From Pseudomonas laurentiana (GTDB lineage: Bacteria > Pseudomonadota > Gammaproteobacteria > Pseudomonadales > Pseudomonadaceae): a DNA stretch of 64,000 nt. Positions within the stretch are counted from its first letter, which is position 1. The number at the start of each line of letters is the position of its first letter. Under the pieces are notes generated by a model, which worked only from the letters and a program-made list of their open reading frames with translations, had not been told where the DNA came from and ran no database searches. The DNA is taken from the NCBI RefSeq assembly GCF_014648275.1, contig NZ_BMQU01000001.1:248001-312000 (forward strand). Reading direction: 5' to 3'. Shown one piece after another: positions 16,986 through 26,593 of the stretch. Both the position numbers and the translations under genes were made by a program.

Positions 16986-17303
16986 TCAATTGGATGGTGT
17001 ATCGGCATCGTTGGCGAGGGCCTGATCGACGCGTTCCAGCAGGTCGCGCACCTGTTCGCGGGTGGCTCCACCGACTTGAGGGGCAGGGCGCTCCTGCCGG
17101 TGCAGCAAATCGTGGGTGATGTTGAGGGCTGCCATGACCGCGATGCGATCGGCGCCGATCACCTTGCCGCTGCTGCGGATTTCGCGCATTTTGCCATCCA
17201 GATAGCGTGCGGCACTGATCAGGTTACTGCGCTCTTCCGGTGGACAGATGATCGAGTACTCTTTGTCGAGGATCTGAACGGTGACGCTATTGCTTGAACT
17301 CAT
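16986..17303 (-). CDS. zapA: Cell division protein ZapA
   Basis: Cytosolic protein of 105 residues that bundles FtsZ filaments at midcell. N-terminal globular domain (VTVQILDKEYSIICPPEE, then AARYLDGKMREIR) and a C-terminal coiled coil (about 50-90, including RIAVMAALNITHDLL), as in the ZapA family. Its ATG overlaps the stop of the upstream coiled-coil gene by four bases. Followed on the same strand by 6S RNA. Confidence 0.93.
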   Translation of the reverse strand: MSSSNSVTVQILDKEYSIICPPEERSNLISAARYLDGKMREIRSSGKVIGADRIAVMAALNITHDLLHRQERPAPQVGGATREQVRDLLERVDQALANDADTPSN

Positions 17304-17509
17304 GAGTCTTGCTCCAGGGCCTTGAGCCGCAAAATCATCGATTCGACCTTACGCCGGGCGATTTCATTTTTTTCGATGAGGTGGGCGCGTTCCTCACGCC
17401 AGGATTTTTCCTGAGCTAATAAGAGTGCGTTTTGCCGTTTTAGTTGCTCGACCCGTTCAATCAACAGTTCGAGTCGGCCCATCAGCGCTTGCAGCTCGGT
17501 CTCTTGCAT
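17300..17509 (-). CDS. Small coiled-coil protein upstream of zapA (TIGR02449-like)
   Basis: The 69 residues are almost wholly heptad-patterned coiled coil (about 5-65), with no signal or membrane segment. It belongs to the short proteins found directly before zapA in gamma-proteobacteria (TIGR02449 type), and its shape resembles ZapB, which binds ZapA. Translationally coupled to zapA (ATGA overlap), so a role in the Z-ring is a fair inference. Divergent from the YgfB gene; the shared 150-base gap holds both promoters. Confidence 0.8.
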   Translation of the reverse strand: MQETELQALMGRLELLIERVEQLKRQNALLLAQEKSWREERAHLIEKNEIARRKVESMILRLKALEQDS

Positions 17510-17659
17510 GAAATGCCACTCGATTGGGTGTGCCTGAGTTCCCGGCGATTATGCCCTGCCAGCCCCGAGTTGGCCGCGTCGATGGTCTTGGCGCGCCTGC
17601 CGGTGCTAGGATACAAGGTCTTCATTCTAGTCATTGCGCCGTCTGGCGCCTAGTTGCCC

Positions 17660-18214
17660 ATGCCCAATACCAACTCGCCGTACACCGCATTCGCCGCCCT
17701 GCTGAGCAGCGGCGGTCATCCAGTTTCTCCTGCCGAACTGCACGGGCTGTTGCTCGGGCGTAGCTGCACAGGTGCCGGCTTCGATGCCGACAGCTGGTTG
17801 GCCGATGCAGCCCACCTGCTTGAAGCCGAGCCTGCCGACAATGTTCGCAATGCCCTGATTGGCTTGCAGGAAATGGTCAAGGCCGAACTCACAGGTGAAG
17901 ACATCACCATCGTCTTGCTGCTGCCGGGCGACGACGCGCCGCTGACCGAGCGTGCCGTTGCGCTGGGCCAATGGTGCCGTGGCTTCCTTGACGGGTTCGG
18001 CTTGAACTCGGGCGGCCTGACGTTGAGCACTGAAGCCAAGGAAGTGCTGCAGGACCTGGCCGCCATTTCCCAGGTCCAGGATGCACTGGAAGAGTCTGAG
18101 GACGGCGAGAGCGACTACATGGAAGTCATGGAATACCTGCGCGTCGCGCCGTTGCTGCTTTACACGGAGCTGGCCAAGCCTGCCCCGGCCGCTGCGAAAC
18201 CTTCCCTGCACTGA
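17660..18214 (+). CDS. ygfB: YgfB/YecA-family protein (UPF0149)
   Basis: Cytosolic all-helical protein of 184 residues of the UPF0149 family: HGLLLGRSC near the N-terminus, [30 protein letters not shown] in the middle (shown here only as a landmark in pieces: [19 protein letters not shown]), and [10 protein letters not shown] near the end. In P. aeruginosa the homologue has been reported to counter AlpA-dependent expression of ampDh3 and so raise beta-lactam resistance. The start is ATG 17660; a TTG two codons earlier is less likely. It leads the ygfB-pepP-ubiH-ubiI gene string. Confidence 0.88.
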   Translation: MPNTNSPYTAFAALLSSGGHPVSPAELHGLLLGRSCTGAGFDADSWLADAAHLLEAEPADNVRNALIGLQEMVKAELTGEDITIVLLLPGDDAPLTERAVALGQWCRGFLDGFGLNSGGLTLSTEAKEVLQDLAAISQVQDALEESEDGESDYMEVMEYLRVAPLLLYTELAKPAPAAAKPSLH

Positions 18215-18238
18215 TTTTTGCCAGGACGCCATCTGCCC

Positions 18239-19573
18239 ATGACCCACATCCCCAAGTCGGAATACGCCCGCCGGCGAAAGGCGCTGATGGCGCAGATGGA
18301 GCCCAACAGCATCGCCATTCTGCCCGCGGCTGCGGTCGCCATACGCAACCGCGATGTCGAGCACGTGTATCGTCAGGACAGCGACTTCCAGTACCTGAGC
18401 GGCTTTCCTGAGCCGGAGGCCGTGATTGCGCTGATTCCTGGGCGTGAGCACGGTGAATATGTGCTGTTTTGTCGTGAGCGCAATCCCGAGCGTGAGCTAT
18501 GGGATGGCCTGCGGGCCGGGCAGGAGGGCGCCATTCGTGATTTCGGCGCCGATGACGCCTTCCCGATCGCCGACATCGACGAGATCCTTCCGGGGTTGAT
18601 CGAGGGCCGCGACCGGGTCTATTCGGCGATGGGCAGCAATGCCGAGTTCGACCGCCATTTGATGGAGTGGATCAACGTGATTCGCTCCAAGGCGCGCCTC
18701 GGCGCGCAGCCGCCCAACGAATTCGTTGCCCTGGATCATCTGCTGCATGACATGCGTCTGTATAAATCGGCAGCGGAAGTGAAGGTGATGCGCGAAGCCG
18801 CGGCCATTTCGGCGCGTGCCCATGTGCGGGCGATGCAAGCCTGCCGGGCGGGCTTGCACGAATACAGCCTTGAAGCCGAACTGGATTACGAGTTTCGCAA
18901 GGGCGGGGCGAAGATGCCGGCTTATGGCTCGATCGTCGCGGCTGGGCGTAACAGCTGCATTCTGCACTATCAGGAAAACGATGCACCGTTGAAGAACGGC
19001 GACCTGGTGTTGATCGACGCCGGTTGTGAGATCGATTGCTACGCCAGCGATATCACCCGGACGTTTCCGGTCAGTGGCACCTTTTCGCCAGAGCAGAAAG
19101 CCATCTACGAGTTGGTGCTCAAGGCGCAGATGGCGGCTTTCGAGGAAATTGCGCCGGGTAAACACTGGAACCACGCGCACGAAGCGACAGTGCAGGTGAT
19201 TACCGAAGGGCTGGTGGCGTTGGGTCTACTCGCGGGCGAGGTAGAAGAATTGATCGAGTGCGAGGCGTACAAGGCTTTTTACATGCACCGCGCCGGGCAC
19301 TGGCTGGGGATGGACGTACACGATGTCGGTGACTACAAGGTCGGTGGTCAGTGGCGCGTACTTGAGCCGGGCATGACCCTGACGGTTGAGCCAGGGATCT
19401 ACATCTCTGCGGACAATATGCATGTCGCGAAAAAATGGCGCGGTATCGGCATACGCATCGAGGACGACGTAGTGGTAACCAAGCATGGGTGTGACGTTCT
19501 GACGGCGGGTGTGCCGAAAACAGTCGCCGAAATCGAAGCCTTGATGGCTGCTGCGCGAAGCCAGGCCGCATGA
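18239..19573 (+). CDS. pepP: Xaa-Pro aminopeptidase P
   Basis: Mn-dependent peptidase that removes an N-terminal residue preceding proline. It has 444 residues: N-terminal creatinase-like domain (about 1-170) and C-terminal pita-bread domain. Metal ligands are visible as Asp260, Asp271, His354, Glu384 and Glu408, with His361 in the HWLGMDVHDVG segment; the first three match E. coli PepP numbering exactly. It starts 24 bases after ygfB and its stop overlaps the ubiH start (ATGA). Confidence 0.95.
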   Translation: MTHIPKSEYARRRKALMAQMEPNSIAILPAAAVAIRNRDVEHVYRQDSDFQYLSGFPEPEAVIALIPGREHGEYVLFCRERNPERELWDGLRAGQEGAIRDFGADDAFPIADIDEILPGLIEGRDRVYSAMGSNAEFDRHLMEWINVIRSKARLGAQPPNEFVALDHLLHDMRLYKSAAEVKVMREAAAISARAHVRAMQACRAGLHEYSLEAELDYEFRKGGAKMPAYGSIVAAGRNSCILHYQENDAPLKNGDLVLIDAGCEIDCYASDITRTFPVSGTFSPEQKAIYELVLKAQMAAFEEIAPGKHWNHAHEATVQVITEGLVALGLLAGEVEELIECEAYKAFYMHRAGHWLGMDVHDVGDYKVGGQWRVLEPGMTLTVEPGIYISADNMHVAKKWRGIGIRIEDDVVVTKHGCDVLTAGVPKTVAEIEALMAAARSQAA

Positions 19574-20763
19574 ACCGGGTCAATCTGGCAATCATTGGCG
19601 GTGGCCTGGTGGGGGCCAGTCTTGCCCTGGCGCTGCAGGCCGGAGCCAAGGCGCGGGGCTGGAAGATCCTGCTGATCGAGCCGTTCGCGCCCGGCGACAG
19701 TTATCAGCCCAGTTACGATGCGCGCTCATCGGCGTTGTCCTTCGGTACCCGACAGATCTATGAACGGCTGGGGTTGTGGCAGGCGATCAGTCACCGTGCC
19801 GAGCCGATCCTGCAGATCCAGGTGTCCGATCGGGGGCGTTTCGGCGCGGCCCGTCTGAGCGCAATGGAAGAGGGTGTACCGGCACTGGGTTATGTGGTGG
19901 AAAATGCCTGGTTGGGGCAGTGCCTGTGGAAGGGGTTGGACCCAGAGGTCGTCAGCTGGCGCTGCCCTGCCGAAGTGACGGCCATGCAGGCGCTGGAAGA
20001 CGGTTATCGTCTGTCGCTCAACGATGACACGAGCATTGACTGCGACCTGGCGGTACTGGCCGACGGTGGCCGCTCCAGCCTGCGCGAGCAATTGGGGATT
20101 CATGTCACGACTCGGCCTTACAACCAGAGTGCACTGATCGCCAACATCACGCCAAGTGAAGCGCATTGCGGGCAAGCCTTTGAGCGCTTTACCGATGAGG
20201 GGCCAATGGCGCTGCTGCCATTGCCGGAAAACCGCTGCGCGCTGGTCTGGACCCGGAAGGGGATGGACGCCAAGCGCTTGGCCGAGCTGGATGAGCGCCG
20301 CTTCCTCGACGAATTGCAGGGTGTGTTTGGCTACCGGCTGGGTGCATTGTGCCAAGTCGGTGCTCGCCACCTGTATCCGTTGTCATTGGTCGAAGCGCAG
20401 GAACAGGTGCGGCCACACCTGGTGGTGCTGGGCAATGCGGCGCACAGCCTGCACCCGATTGCCGGGCAGGGCTTCAACCTGTCGTTGCGCGACGTCCAGG
20501 CCTTGTCTGAAGCGTTGCTCGCCGGGCCGCAAGCCCCCGGTGACCTGGCGACGTTACAGGCTTACTGTGAGCGTCAACGCCTCGACCAGACCTTGACCAT
20601 CGGCTTTTCCGACCGGGTCACCCGGCTGTTTGGCAACAACCAGCCGCTGGTGACTGCCGGGCGCAACCTGGGCTTGCTTGGGCTCGACCTGCTGCCGCCG
20701 GCCAAACGCTGGTTTGCCCGACAAGCAATGGGGTTGGGCACCCGGTCGGACCTGCAGGGTTGA
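19570..20763 (+). CDS. ubiH: Ubiquinone biosynthesis FAD monooxygenase UbiH
   Basis: FAD-dependent hydroxylase of the ubiquinone ring (C1 position in E. coli), 397 residues. N-terminal dinucleotide fold GGGLVGASLALAL, the mid-chain VLADGGRSSLR (DG motif), and the second FAD motif GNAAHSLHPIAGQGFNLSLRD. Coupled to pepP by an ATGA overlap, as in many gamma-proteobacteria. The paralogous gene follows 71 bases downstream. Confidence 0.93.
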   Translation: MNRVNLAIIGGGLVGASLALALQAGAKARGWKILLIEPFAPGDSYQPSYDARSSALSFGTRQIYERLGLWQAISHRAEPILQIQVSDRGRFGAARLSAMEEGVPALGYVVENAWLGQCLWKGLDPEVVSWRCPAEVTAMQALEDGYRLSLNDDTSIDCDLAVLADGGRSSLREQLGIHVTTRPYNQSALIANITPSEAHCGQAFERFTDEGPMALLPLPENRCALVWTRKGMDAKRLAELDERRFLDELQGVFGYRLGALCQVGARHLYPLSLVEAQEQVRPHLVVLGNAAHSLHPIAGQGFNLSLRDVQALSEALLAGPQAPGDLATLQAYCERQRLDQTLTIGFSDRVTRLFGNNQPLVTAGRNLGLLGLDLLPPAKRWFARQAMGLGTRSDLQG

Positions 20764-20834
20764 GCATGCTCAAGGTTCACACACCACTTTCCCTTTATCT
20801 GCGGCTCCGGCCGCAAGCAAAACAGGCTTAAGGC

Positions 20835-22058
20835 ATGGACATGCGCGCGGATCTGTTGATTGTCGGTGCCGGTATGGTCGGCAGCGCCCTGGCGTTGGCG
20901 CTGCAGCACAGCGGCCTGAATATTCTGCTGGCCGATGGCAGCCCGCTGTCGGTCAAGCCCTTTGATGCCGAGGCGGCGTTCGAGCCTCGGGTCAGCGCCC
21001 TGTCGGTAGCCAGCCAGCGGATCCTTGAGCGGCTCGGCGCCTGGGACGGCATCTGCGCCCGGCGTGTCTGTCCGTACGGGCAGATGGAGGTCTGGGATGG
21101 CAGCGGCACAGGTCGTATCCACTTCTCCGCAGCCAGCGTGCATGCCGAGGTGTTGGGGCATATCGTCGAGAACCGTGTGGTTCAGGATGCGTTGCTTGAG
21201 TGCCTGCATGACAGCGAGATCGGCCTGCTGGCCAATGCGCGCCTGGAGCAGATGCGCCGTTCCGGTGACGACTGGCTGCTGACCTTGGCCGATGGCCGTA
21301 CGCTGCGTGCTCCATTGGTGATCGCGGCTGACGGGGCGAACTCGGCCGCGCGCCGCCTGACGGGGTGTGAAACCCGCGAGTGGGATTATTTGCACCACGC
21401 CATTGTGACCAGTGTGCGCTGCAGCCAAGCCCATCAGGCCACAGCCTGGCAGCGCTTCACCGACGACGGCCCCCTGGCATTTCTACCGTTGCAGCGCGAC
21501 GGCGAGCAGGGCTGGTGCTCGATTGTCTGGTCGACCACACCGGAGCAGGCCGAGCGCTTGATGACGCTGACCGATGAAGCGTTCTGCGCCGAGCTTGAGC
21601 GTGCCTTTGAAGGCCGTCTGGGCCAGGTGCTGAGCGCCGACCCGCGGCTGTGTGTACCGCTGCGCCAGCGTCATGCCAAGCGTTATGTGGCCGAGGGCCT
21701 GGCGTTGATAGGCGATGCCGCGCATACCATTCACCCGTTGGCCGGGCAGGGCGTCAACCTGGGCTTTCTCGATGCGGCCGTGCTGGCCGAGGAGCTGCTA
21801 AACGCTCTGGACCGTGGCGAGCGGCTGGCCGATGTGCGGGTGCTGAGTCGCTTCGAGCGGCGACGGATGCCGCACAACCTGGCCTTGATGGCCGCAATGG
21901 AAGGTTTTGAGCGGTTGTTCCAGGCCGACCCGTTGCCGCTGCGCTGGCTGCGCAATACGGGCCTGAAGTGGGTCGAGCAATTGCCAGAAGCCAAGGCACT
22001 GTTTGTGCGTCAGGCCCTCGGCTTGAGCGGAGATCTGCCGGAGTTGGCGCGGCCCTGA
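20835..22058 (+). CDS. ubiI: UbiH/UbiI/VisC-family FAD hydroxylase
   Basis: Second ubiquinone-type FAD monooxygenase, 407 residues, paralogous to UbiH. GAGMVGSALALAL at the N-terminus, VIAADGANSAAR in the middle, and GDAAHTIHPLAGQGVNLGFLD as the second FAD motif. By order (after ubiH) it corresponds to VisC/UbiI, the C5 hydroxylase in E. coli. Family is certain; the exact ring position is inferred from synteny. Starts MDM; ATG 20841 is an alternative start two codons later. Confidence 0.88.
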   Translation: MDMRADLLIVGAGMVGSALALALQHSGLNILLADGSPLSVKPFDAEAAFEPRVSALSVASQRILERLGAWDGICARRVCPYGQMEVWDGSGTGRIHFSAASVHAEVLGHIVENRVVQDALLECLHDSEIGLLANARLEQMRRSGDDWLLTLADGRTLRAPLVIAADGANSAARRLTGCETREWDYLHHAIVTSVRCSQAHQATAWQRFTDDGPLAFLPLQRDGEQGWCSIVWSTTPEQAERLMTLTDEAFCAELERAFEGRLGQVLSADPRLCVPLRQRHAKRYVAEGLALIGDAAHTIHPLAGQGVNLGFLDAAVLAEELLNALDRGERLADVRVLSRFERRRMPHNLALMAAMEGFERLFQADPLPLRWLRNTGLKWVEQLPEAKALFVRQALGLSGDLPELARP

Positions 22059-22109
22059 GGCGTCTGCAACATCTGGTAACTGCTCGGTTGCGAGTTAGGT
22101 TGAGATGGC

Positions 22110-22130
22110 AAATGGGATTCACTACCATTT
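22110..22130. promoter_or_regulatory. Inverted repeat upstream of the iron-binding protein gene
   Basis: AAATGG and CCATTT are perfect 6-bp arms around 9 bases, 32 bases before ATG 22162. The size suits a Fur-type operator, expected for a ferric-iron importer, but the match to the usual GATAATGAT repeats is only partial. Confidence 0.3.
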
Positions 22131-22161
22131 TCGCCTTTCTTGCCTTCCGAGGACCGCTACC

Positions 22162-23163
22162 ATGTTGTCACGCAAGCATTTACTGGCCGCCCTGGCATTG
22201 ACCCTGTTTGGTGGCACCGCCCAGGCGGCGGATGAAGTGGTGGTGTATTCCTCGCGTATCGATGAACTGATCAAGCCGGTGTTCGATGCCTACACGGCCA
22301 AGACCGGGGTGAAGATCAAGTTCATCACCGACAAGGAAGCTCCGCTGATGCAGCGCATCAAGGCCGAGGGCGAGAACGCCACTGCCGACCTGCTGCTCAC
22401 CGTCGATGCCGGCAACCTCTGGCAGGCTGAACAAATGGGCATCCTGCAGCCGATCAAGTCGTCCGTCATCGACGCCAACATCCCGTCCCAGTACCGCGCC
22501 TCGTCCCACGACTGGACGGGCCTGAGCCTGCGCGCGCGAACCATTGTCTACTCCACCGAGCGGGTCAAGCCGGAAGAGCTGAGCACCTACGAGGCGCTGG
22601 CCGACAAGCAATGGGAAGGCCGTCTGTGCCTGCGCACTGCGAAAAAGGTCTACAACCAGTCGCTGACCGCCACCCTGATCGAGACTCATGGCGCCGAGAA
22701 AACCGAACAGATCATCAAGGGCTGGGTGAACAACCTGTCCACGGATGTCTTCTCCGACGATACGGCCCTGCTGCTGGCGATCAAGGCCGGTCAGTGCGAT
22801 GTCGGTATCGTCAACACCTATTACTACGGGCGTTTGCACCAGCAGGACCCGCAACTGCCGGTCAAACTGTTCTGGCCCAACCAGGCTGATCGCGGTGTTC
22901 ACGTCAACCTTTCGGGTATCGGCCTGACCAAGTATGCGCCGCACCCAGAGGCCGCCAAGGCCCTGGTGGAGTGGATGACCGGTGCGGATGCGCAGAAGAT
23001 GTTCGCTGCGATCAACCAGGAATTCCCGGCCAACCCGAAGGTTGCACCGTCCGAGGAAGTTGCTGCCTGGGGAACCTTCAAGGCTGATGCCCTTCCAGTG
23101 GAAGTTGCAGGCAAGCGTCAGGCGGAAGCGATTCGCTTGATGGACCGGGCTGGCTGGAACTAA
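22162..23163 (+). CDS. Periplasmic ferric-iron-binding protein (FbpA/FutA type)
   Basis: Binds Fe3+ in the periplasm for the permease encoded downstream. It has 333 residues, signal peptide ending about residue 22 (AQA before ADEVVV), family start [20 protein letters not shown], and a tyrosine-rich metal site [10 protein letters not shown]. An in-frame ATG at 22105 is rejected because GAGGA precedes ATG 22162 and the signal peptide then starts correctly. No ATPase gene is present; the importer must borrow one encoded elsewhere. A hairpin separates it from the permease gene. Confidence 0.88.
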   Translation: MLSRKHLLAALALTLFGGTAQAADEVVVYSSRIDELIKPVFDAYTAKTGVKIKFITDKEAPLMQRIKAEGENATADLLLTVDAGNLWQAEQMGILQPIKSSVIDANIPSQYRASSHDWTGLSLRARTIVYSTERVKPEELSTYEALADKQWEGRLCLRTAKKVYNQSLTATLIETHGAEKTEQIIKGWVNNLSTDVFSDDTALLLAIKAGQCDVGIVNTYYYGRLHQQDPQLPVKLFWPNQADRGVHVNLSGIGLTKYAPHPEAAKALVEWMTGADAQKMFAAINQEFPANPKVAPSEEVAAWGTFKADALPVEVAGKRQAEAIRLMDRAGWN

Positions 23164-23202
23164 GCCTCAGGCTTTACTCTTGTTCGCCCCTTTATGGTCT
23201 CA

Positions 23203-23245
23203 TCGCCGGTAACGCCAACGCCCAAGGGGCAGGTGTTACCGGCGA
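23203..23245 (+). repeat. Long stem-loop between iron-binding protein and permease genes
   Basis: TCGCCGGTAAC (23203-23213) pairs perfectly with GTTACCGGCGA (23235-23245), and the inner GCCC/GGGC extends the stem. No T-run follows, so it is probably an mRNA-protecting or attenuating structure, possibly REP-derived, that keeps the binding protein more abundant than the permease. Confidence 0.55.
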
Positions 23246-23273
23246 CAGTCATTAAAACCTAGAGCATCGCCCT

Positions 23274-24896
23274 TTGGCCCACCCTGCCCAACGCCGCTGG
23301 TATCCCCTGGTTTTCGCCGTTGTCACCCTGGTGCTGTTGCCGATCAGTGTTTTGCTCCTGTCCTGGGAGTCGATCGACCGGCAGATCTGGTCGCACCTGC
23401 TCGAAACCCAAATGCCCCGCCTGTTGGGCAATACCGCTACGCTGGTCGCAGGTGTTGGCGTTGGCGTCACCCTGTTGGGTGTCAGCCTGGCCTGGCTGAC
23501 CAGCCTTTGTGAGTTTCCCGGGCGGCGCTGGCTTGATTGGGCCTTGATGTTGCCCTTCGCCATCCCGGCCTATGTACTGGCGTTTGTCTTTGTCGGGTTG
23601 CTGGATTTTTCCGGGCCGGTGCAAACGTTGCTGCGCGAGTGGTTCGGGCCGATGCGCCTGCCCCGGGTGCGCTCAACCGGTGGCGTGATCACGGTGCTGG
23701 TGCTGGTGTTCTACCCCTACGTCTACCTGCTGGCCCGAACGGCGTTCATTGCTCAGGGCAAAGGTTTGATGGAGGCGGCGCGGGTGTTAGGGCATTCGCC
23801 GTTGCAGGCGTTCTGGCGGGTTGCCCTGCCCATGGCCCGTCCCGCTATCGGTGCGGGCGTGGCGTTGGCATTGATGGAAACCCTGGCGGACTTCGGCGCG
23901 GTCTCGGTGTTCAACTTCGATACCTTCACCACCGCCATCTACAAGACCTGGTACGGCTTCTTCAGCCTTTCCAGTGCAGCGCAACTGGCCAGCCTGCTGT
24001 TGCTGGCGGTCATGCTGGTGCTGTACGGCGAGCGCCGGGCACGCGGTGCAACACGCAGTGGCAGTGAACGGCCGAGGGGCAAGGCCTTGTATCACCTGCG
24101 CGGGGTGAAAGCGTTTGCGGCGATGGGGTGGTGCCTGTTGGTCTTCGCCTGTGCCTTTGTGATTCCGGTACTGCAGTTACTGGTGTGGTTCTGGCAGCGT
24201 GGTCGCTTCGACCTCGACGAACGTTATGCCGGGTTGATCATGCATACCCTTTACCTGGGCGCGATGGCGGCGTTGATCACCGTCTGTGTGGCGCTGGTAC
24301 TGGCATTTGCCCGACGGCAGGCACCTACTCGCGGCATCCGGGTCGGCGTCAGCCTGGCCAACCTCGGTTATGCCTTGCCTGGTTCGGTACTGGCTGTGTC
24401 GATCATGTTGGCGTTCAGTTACCTGGACAAGCAACTGGTCATCCCACTCTCCAGTTGGCTGGGTGGTGCTGGCAAGCCGTTACTGCTGGGCAGCCTCAGT
24501 GCGTTGATACTGGCGTATCTGGTGCGGTTTATCGCGGTAGCCTATGGCCCGCTGGAAAGCAGTCTTGCCCGGGTTCGGCCGTCGCTGCCGGAGGCTTCGC
24601 GCAGCCTTGGCGTGGCGGGCCCGCGTCTGTTCTTCAAGGTCTATCTGCCCTTGCTGGTGCCCGGTGCGTTGAGTGCGGCGTTGTTGGTGTTTGTCGATGT
24701 GCTCAAGGAAATGCCTGCCACCCTGCTGCTACGCCCTTTCGGCTGGGACACGCTGGCCGTGCGAGTCTTTGAAATGACCAGTGAGGGCGAGTGGGCACGC
24801 GCTTCACTGCCGGCACTGAGCCTGGTGCTGGTCGGGCTGTTGCCGGTCATCGCCCTGATTCGCCGGTCGGCTCGGCACCCTGGTCAAGCGCACTGA
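23274..24896 (+). CDS. Ferric-iron ABC transporter permease, double-module (FbpB type)
   Basis: Inner-membrane protein of 540 residues with two tandem permease modules of about six helices each. Each module carries an EAA-type loop (GLMEAARVLGHSPLQAFWRV and LPEASRSLGVAGPRLFFKVY). It forms the Fe3+ channel with the upstream binding protein. The start is uncertain: an in-frame stop lies at 23253-23255 and no ATG or GTG occurs before the first helix, so TTG 23274 is the best choice, with only a weak purine-rich site upstream. Confidence 0.88.
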   Translation: MAHPAQRRWYPLVFAVVTLVLLPISVLLLSWESIDRQIWSHLLETQMPRLLGNTATLVAGVGVGVTLLGVSLAWLTSLCEFPGRRWLDWALMLPFAIPAYVLAFVFVGLLDFSGPVQTLLREWFGPMRLPRVRSTGGVITVLVLVFYPYVYLLARTAFIAQGKGLMEAARVLGHSPLQAFWRVALPMARPAIGAGVALALMETLADFGAVSVFNFDTFTTAIYKTWYGFFSLSSAAQLASLLLLAVMLVLYGERRARGATRSGSERPRGKALYHLRGVKAFAAMGWCLLVFACAFVIPVLQLLVWFWQRGRFDLDERYAGLIMHTLYLGAMAALITVCVALVLAFARRQAPTRGIRVGVSLANLGYALPGSVLAVSIMLAFSYLDKQLVIPLSSWLGGAGKPLLLGSLSALILAYLVRFIAVAYGPLESSLARVRPSLPEASRSLGVAGPRLFFKVYLPLLVPGALSAALLVFVDVLKEMPATLLLRPFGWDTLAVRVFEMTSEGEWARASLPALSLVLVGLLPVIALIRRSARHPGQAH

Positions 24897-24999
24897 GGGT
24901 GTAAGCATCCTGCCTTGCAGCTACAATGCGCGGCATTCGTTGCGTCGGTAGCTGCATGGCTGCCGGTCGTAGCCTCGCCACGCGCGGAAGGAGAAACCC

Positions 25000-26082
25000 A
25001 TGGGACAGCGTACGCCTCTTTATGACCTGCATTTGGCGCTCGGCGCCAAGATGGTCGATTTTGGCGGTTGGGACATGCCCCTGCATTATGGCTCGCAAGT
25101 CGAGGAGCACCATCAAGTGCGCCGCGACTGCGGGGTGTTCGATGTATCTCACATGACCGTGATTGATATCGGCGGCGCTCAGGCAGCGGCGTGGCTGCAG
25201 TATCTGCTGGCCAACGATATCGAGCGCCTGAGCGCTCCGGGCAAAGCCCTGTACAGCACGCTGCTCAACGAGCAGGGTGGGGTGATCGACGACATGATCG
25301 TCTACCGCTGTGATGACGGCTATCGTCTGGTGGTCAACGCCGCGACCCGCGACAAGGACCTGGCCTGGCTGCAAGCGCGCCGGGTTGGCTTCGACGTGAG
25401 TATCCAGGAGCACCCGGAGTTGGCGATCCTGGCGGTCCAGGGGCCTCACGCCCGCGAAAGGGTTGCTGACCTGGTGACTGCGTCACGTGCGGCATTGATT
25501 CGCGAGCTCAAGCCATTCGAGGGCTTTGTCGACGGCGACTGGTTCATCGCCCGTACCGGTTATACCGGTGAGGATGGCCTGGAAATCATGCTCCCTGCCG
25601 TTCAGGCGCCGGGGTTCTTCAACGACCTGGTCGGTGCCGGTATTGCCCCGAGCGGGCTGGGTGCGCGGGATACCTTGCGTCTTGAAGCCGGTATGAACCT
25701 CTATGGCCAGGATATCGACGAAGCGCATTCTCCGCTGACCTCGAACCTTGCCTGGAGCGTTGCCTGGGAACCGGCAACGCGTGACTTCATCGGTCGTGCG
25801 GCCCTTGAGGCCGAACGTGATGCCGGGCCTCAGCTCAAGTTGGTCGGGTTGGTGCTGGAGGAGCGCGGGGTATTACGCGCCCATCAGGTCGTGCGTATCA
25901 GCGAAGTTGGCGAAGGGGAGATCACCAGTGGTAGTTTCTCCCCTACGCTGAGCAAATCGATTGCTCTGGCACGTGTGCCCATGGCCACTGCCGATCGTGC
26001 TGAAGTAGAAATCCGTGGTCGCTGGTACCCGGTACGGGTGGTCAAGCCAACGTTTGTGCGGCATGGCAAGATTCTGATCTGA
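25000..26082 (+). CDS. gcvT: Glycine cleavage T protein (aminomethyltransferase)
   Basis: Transfers the methylene group from the H-protein aminomethyl arm to tetrahydrofolate, releasing ammonia. It has 360 residues with the family start [37 protein letters not shown] folate loop, and the C-terminal domain with [21 protein letters not shown] lies before the ATG. First gene of gcvT-gcvH-gcvP. No glycine riboswitch is visible in the 103 bases upstream, so control of this copy is by other means. Confidence 0.95.
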   Translation: MGQRTPLYDLHLALGAKMVDFGGWDMPLHYGSQVEEHHQVRRDCGVFDVSHMTVIDIGGAQAAAWLQYLLANDIERLSAPGKALYSTLLNEQGGVIDDMIVYRCDDGYRLVVNAATRDKDLAWLQARRVGFDVSIQEHPELAILAVQGPHARERVADLVTASRAALIRELKPFEGFVDGDWFIARTGYTGEDGLEIMLPAVQAPGFFNDLVGAGIAPSGLGARDTLRLEAGMNLYGQDIDEAHSPLTSNLAWSVAWEPATRDFIGRAALEAERDAGPQLKLVGLVLEERGVLRAHQVVRISEVGEGEITSGSFSPTLSKSIALARVPMATADRAEVEIRGRWYPVRVVKPTFVRHGKILI

Positions 26083-26127
26083 ACTTATTCTGGCGGGCCG
26101 ACCGCTGACCTTATCGAGGACAACAAT

Positions 26128-26511
26128 ATGAGCGATATCCCTGCCGAACTGCGTTTTGCCGAAAGCCATGAGTGGGCACGTCTGGAAGCTGACGGTAGTG
26201 TCACTGTCGGCATCAGTGACCACGCTCAGGAAGCCTTGGGCGATGTAGTCTTTGTTGAGTTGACGGAAGTGGGCATGGTGTTTGCCGCTGGCGACACCGC
26301 TGGTGTGGTCGAGTCGGTCAAGGCCGCTTCGGATATCTACGCCCCGATCAGCGGCGAAGTCATCGCGGTCAACGAAGACCTGAGCGACAGCCCAGAGTCG
26401 CTGAACAGCGACCCGTATGGCGCCTGGATCTTCAAGCTGAAGCCAAGCAACCCGGCTGAACTGGACAAGTTGCTCGACGCGGCGGGCTATAAAGCAGCCA
26501 TCGGCGAATAG
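26128..26511 (+). CDS. gcvH: Glycine cleavage H protein
   Basis: Lipoylated shuttle protein of 127 residues that carries the aminomethyl group between P, T and L proteins. The lipoylation site is Lys65 in ESVKAASD. Family landmarks [12 protein letters not shown] and [12 protein letters not shown] are clear. Separated from gcvP by 82 bases that are mostly one long hairpin. Confidence 0.95.
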   Translation: MSDIPAELRFAESHEWARLEADGSVTVGISDHAQEALGDVVFVELTEVGMVFAAGDTAGVVESVKAASDIYAPISGEVIAVNEDLSDSPESLNSDPYGAWIFKLKPSNPAELDKLLDAAGYKAAIGE

Positions 26512-26523
26512 TTTTCCGACACA

Positions 26524-26593
26524 AGCGGCAATCTCTTCCTAGACTCAATATGCCTCGGCTGGTCGAGGTTTGGTCTAGGAAGAGAGAGCCGCT
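26524..26593 (+). promoter_or_regulatory. Long hairpin covering the gcvP ribosome-binding site
   Basis: The 21-base arms 26524-26544 and 26573-26593 pair at 19 of 21 positions (outer AGCGGC/GCCGCT, then a two-base bulge, then a perfect 13-bp inner run). The loop holds a second stem, CCTCG/CGAGG (26553-26568). The right arm contains the purine-rich gcvP ribosome site (GGAAGAGAGAG) and ends on the base before the ATG. This should block translation start when folded. There is no T-run, so it is not a terminator. Confidence 0.75.

Noticed and set aside
24897-24999. Glycine riboswitch upstream of gcvT
   Set aside because: No aptamer-like conserved core is visible in the 103-base gap, which is also too short for a tandem riboswitch.
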